The translations under genes were made by a program, and so were the position numbers. The notes under the pieces were generated by a model that was not told the origin of the DNA, made no database searches, and saw only the letters and a program-made list of their open reading frames with translations. DNA of 64,000 nucleotides, taken from the NCBI RefSeq assembly GCF_000430645.1, contig NZ_KE387186.1, positions 340,646-404,645 on the forward strand, in the 5' to 3' direction. Source of the DNA: Aquimarina latercula DSM 2041 (GTDB lineage: Bacteria; Bacteroidota; Bacteroidia; Flavobacteriales; Flavobacteriaceae). This document shows positions 62,119 through 64,000 of the stretch, piece by piece; positions within the stretch are counted from its first letter, which is position 1, and every line of letters starts with the position of its first letter.

Positions 62119-62555
62119 TATTCTAAACCTGCTTTATAGATCAAAAATTTTTTATGCCAGTCCAGAAATAAAATAGCGGTTTCGGGTTCCTGGGCAGCCA
62201 TCCAGTTATCAAATTCTTTAAAAACACTCATCACGACCTGGGCAGATACCTTCCCGCTGATTCCTTCTAGGACCTTACCAATTTTGGAAAGTGCATCGGC
62301 ATCAATATTCGCCTTATTACCCTCGGCAATGTGTTGTAGTTCTTTGGTAAGAATCTCTTTTATTTTGTGGGGCGCACTTAAGAGTTCCGCCCGTCTGGTA
62401 TCCCAGTCTTTTTCTCCGGTGCGTCCTTTTCTCCATCGCCCGATGGTCTGTTCGGGTTTATCGAGTTCCTGGGCAATTGCCTTGGCAGTCATCCCTTCGT
62501 TGATAAACATACGTTCCGCCAGTCCTCGAAGCTTTTCATTGTTCATTTTTGCCAT
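62118..62555 (-). CDS. Terminase small subunit (DUF1804/gp27-like)
   Basis: A 145-residue protein from the ATG at 62555 (MAKMNNEKLRGLAERMFINE). The N-terminal helix-turn-helix (EGMTAKAIAQELDKPEQTIG) is followed by WRKGRTGEKDWDTRR and a helical C-terminus. Recognises DNA for packaging with the large subunit. An in-frame start at 62627 adds sequence that contains the inverted repeat, so I reject it. Confidence 0.82.
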   Translation of the reverse strand: MAKMNNEKLRGLAERMFINEGMTAKAIAQELDKPEQTIGRWRKGRTGEKDWDTRRAELLSAPHKIKEILTKELQHIAEGNKANIDADALSKIGKVLEGISGKVSAQVVMSVFKEFDNWMAAQEPETAILFLDWHKKFLIYKAGLE

Positions 62556-62567
62556 AGTATCCGTGGT

Positions 62568-62592
62568 GTTTGCGAATGTAAAATTCGCAAAC
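62568..62592. promoter_or_regulatory. Inverted repeat in the divergent late control region
   Basis: GTTTGCGAAT (62568-62577), spacer GTAAA, ATTCGCAAAC (62583-62592): a perfect 10-bp inverted repeat, 13 bases upstream of the small terminase start codon. Probable operator or activator site for the minus-strand late operon. Confidence 0.55.
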
Positions 62593-62616
62593 CCTACCCC
62601 AGAAATCCCAATCCCT

Positions 62617-62650
62617 TTGCAAGGCATTCAGAGAGTATTGCAAGGCATTC
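62617..62650. repeat. Two 13-bp direct repeats in the late control region
   Basis: TTGCAAGGCATTC at 62617-62629 and 62638-62650, start-to-start distance 21 bases (two helical turns). The spacing on one DNA face suggests a dimeric activator, perhaps the analogue of Mu C, between the two late operons. Confidence 0.55.
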
Positions 62651-62708
62651 TAAAGAATTTGATTTGGTTGTTTTCTTGGTTGATTTTTGACCCATCAAAC
62701 AGGCACAC

Positions 62709-63896
62709 ATGGTACTAACGATAGAAAACAACAACATTTATTTATACGGGTATATCTGGGATGGTGACGGGGCGTATTTTTTGGAGCAATTTGCCTTACT
62801 CGATGGAAGCTACCCGATACTAGATGTGCATTTACACTGCTATGGCGGGGCGGTATTTGACGGGAATATGATCTACAATACCCTGATCAATGCCACCTCA
62901 CAAGTCGATACCAATGTGATTGGTGTCGGTGCTTCGATGGGTGCAGTATTAGCACAGGCAGGAACGGTACGCCGTCAGGTGTCTAATGGCTTTCAGATGA
63001 TTCATGCAGCTTCGGGCTATACCTACGGAACCTATCAGGACCATCTGAGTAATGCCAACCTATTAAAGGAAGTAGGAAAGAATTTTACGCGTATGCTGGT
63101 CAGTAAAACAGGAAAAACAGCCAGCGAGGTAAGTAAATGGTTAGTTGGGGACAACTGGTTTAGTGCAGAACAAGCCCTGGAAGCGGGGCTGATTGATGAG
63201 ATCATTGACCCGCAAGCTACCCTAGATATTGAAATCGATGACCCAAAAGCAGTGGGAAGTCATGAGATATACAACCGTTTTGCTGCGAGTATGAAAATTA
63301 CCGATACCAACCCTAAAGGAATCCCGGTAAAAACACCTCGCGCAGCCGCGCCACAACCCACTCAAAAAAGCATACAAAAATCCAAACCTATATATACTAT
63401 GGAACAGAGTTCAATTACACTTTTAGGGTTACAAAATGTGACCCCGGAATCTTCAGAAACAATGGTGGTACAAGCAATTCAGGCAAGGTTTACCGCTTTA
63501 GAGAATAAATACAATACTGAAAAAGCAGCAAAAGAGAATGTAGAAGCTGCGCTTAATGCTATCAAGGAAGGTAAGATAAAAGCCTTATTGGATGCTGCGC
63601 AAGGTGCTGGAAAATTTACGGCAAAACAACGCGATAGCTATGAAGCGATCGGGAAAGATTCTGGATTAGAAACCTTAGAAACGGTGCTAGAGGGCTTACA
63701 GGGGCGTACTTCTTTAGCAGCTACGATCGTACCAGGAACGACAAGCACCCCAACAGCAAACGCTTCACGAAGTGGATGGAACTGGGATAAATACCAGAGT
63801 GAGGACCCAAGAGCCTTGGAAGCCAAGAAAACAAATGACCTGGATACTTTCAAAGCCTTGTTTAAAGCAAAGTTTGGAGTAGACTACACCGAATAA
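62709..63896 (+). CDS. ClpP-type head maturation protease with scaffold-like tail
   Basis: A 395-residue protein. Residues 1 to about 175 are an S14-like protease: Ser76 (IGVGASMGAVLA), His99 (FQMIHAASGY) and a likely Asp148 (WLVGDNWF). The C-terminal half (about 220-320) is a helical scaffold (ENKYNTEKAAKENVEAALNA) ending with a Trp-rich segment. In Mu the protease and scaffold are related (gpI and gpZ); here they are one chain. Cleaves the scaffold during head assembly. Transcribed opposite the terminase genes. Confidence 0.87.
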   Translation: MVLTIENNNIYLYGYIWDGDGAYFLEQFALLDGSYPILDVHLHCYGGAVFDGNMIYNTLINATSQVDTNVIGVGASMGAVLAQAGTVRRQVSNGFQMIHAASGYTYGTYQDHLSNANLLKEVGKNFTRMLVSKTGKTASEVSKWLVGDNWFSAEQALEAGLIDEIIDPQATLDIEIDDPKAVGSHEIYNRFAASMKITDTNPKGIPVKTPRAAAPQPTQKSIQKSKPIYTMEQSSITLLGLQNVTPESSETMVVQAIQARFTALENKYNTEKAAKENVEAALNAIKEGKIKALLDAAQGAGKFTAKQRDSYEAIGKDSGLETLETVLEGLQGRTSLAATIVPGTTSTPTANASRSGWNWDKYQSEDPRALEAKKTNDLDTFKALFKAKFGVDYTE

Positions 63897-63928
63897 TAAC
63901 ACGAACCTATTTAAATACTATACTACTT

Positions 63929-64000
63929 ATGGCAGGATTAAACCAAGAGATATGGACCGATGTACTCGTACAGCAGTTTAGAACAGTGGAAATGGCGGGG
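63929..64000 (+). CDS. Probable major capsid protein (partial)
   Basis: The first 24 codons from the ATG at 63929 (MAGLNQEIWTDVLVQQFRTV); cut by the window edge. The start, 33 bases after the head protease, and the N-terminal pattern LNQEIWTDVLVQQF fit phage major capsid proteins of Bacteroidota Mu-like phages. Assigned by position and pattern only. Confidence 0.65.
   Translation, partial: MAGLNQEIWTDVLVQQFRTVEMAG

Noticed and set aside
62556..62627. A longer small-terminase start at 62627.
   Set aside because: The added 24 codons contain the 10-bp inverted repeat and do not resemble the family N-terminus; the ATG at 62555 fits.
1..64000. CRISPR arrays, rRNA genes and IS elements.
   Set aside because: No regularly spaced repeats, rRNA-like sequence or independent insertion sequence was seen; the only transposase belongs to the Mu-like prophage.

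Overview
The window is from the chromosome of a Bacteroidota bacterium, most likely a marine Flavobacteriaceae (Aquimarina-like gene content; I cannot name a species). Evidence: very AT-rich host DNA, few Shine-Dalgarno sequences, TAnnTTTG-type -7 promoter boxes, a type IX secretion sorting domain, LruC and DUF4114 signatures, split methylmalonyl-CoA mutase, and the order parA-parB-DUF5683-dapB-lepB-WbqC-DUF6122.

Host part, 1-43215. 1-5862 is a housekeeping operon on the minus strand (chromosome partitioning, lysine/cell-wall precursor synthesis, signal peptidase). 6000-10237 holds an outer-membrane barrel protein and a large M16 peptidase. 10612-18009 is the most unusual host locus: three short cysteine-rich peptides with matching double-glycine leaders and repeated 5' regions, a C39-like/VKOR/thioredoxin fusion, a membrane-anchored TPR-CHAT protease, a lipoprotein, and a divergent ECF sigma factor with a TPR-bearing putative anti-sigma factor. 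18108-25685 carries methylmalonyl-CoA mutase subunits, an SDR enzyme, a DivIC-like protein, uridine kinase and AnmK. 25731-30569 has a TonB receptor, a PQQ-type sugar dehydrogenase and a cytochrome c. 30669-43215 has tRNA-Pro, a glycosyltransferase, a 1322-residue T9SS-sorted protein, an FMN reductase, PabB, a sigma-like protein, TilS and a DsbD-like protein.

Prophage part, about 43.2 kb to the window end. This is the left and central part of a Mu-like transposable prophage; its right end lies outside. The non-coding stretch 43216-43956 has repeated motifs that could be transposase sites. It is followed by AT-rich accessory genes, a divergent repressor/Cro-type switch with palindromic operators, a DDE transposase (MuA-like), an AAA ATPase (MuB-like), DUF3164 and a run of small early genes to 54343. 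The head and tail genes then run on the minus strand (62555 down to 54344): small and large terminase, portal fused to MuF and a probable nuclease toxin, gp36-like, tape measure, gpG-like and a tail-completion candidate. From 62709 the plus strand carries the ClpP-type head protease and the start of the probable major capsid gene. From about 45.7 kb the base composition is clearly more GC-rich than the host.

How parts fit: transposase and ATPase drive replicative transposition under the repressor switch, and the divergent structural operons meet at a short region (62556-62708) with an inverted repeat and two direct repeats, a likely late control site. In the host locus, the oxidative VKOR/thioredoxin protein would fit disulfide formation in the cysteine-rich peptides, and the CHAT protease/ECF pair would fit a stress or peptide-sensing circuit; these links are inference.
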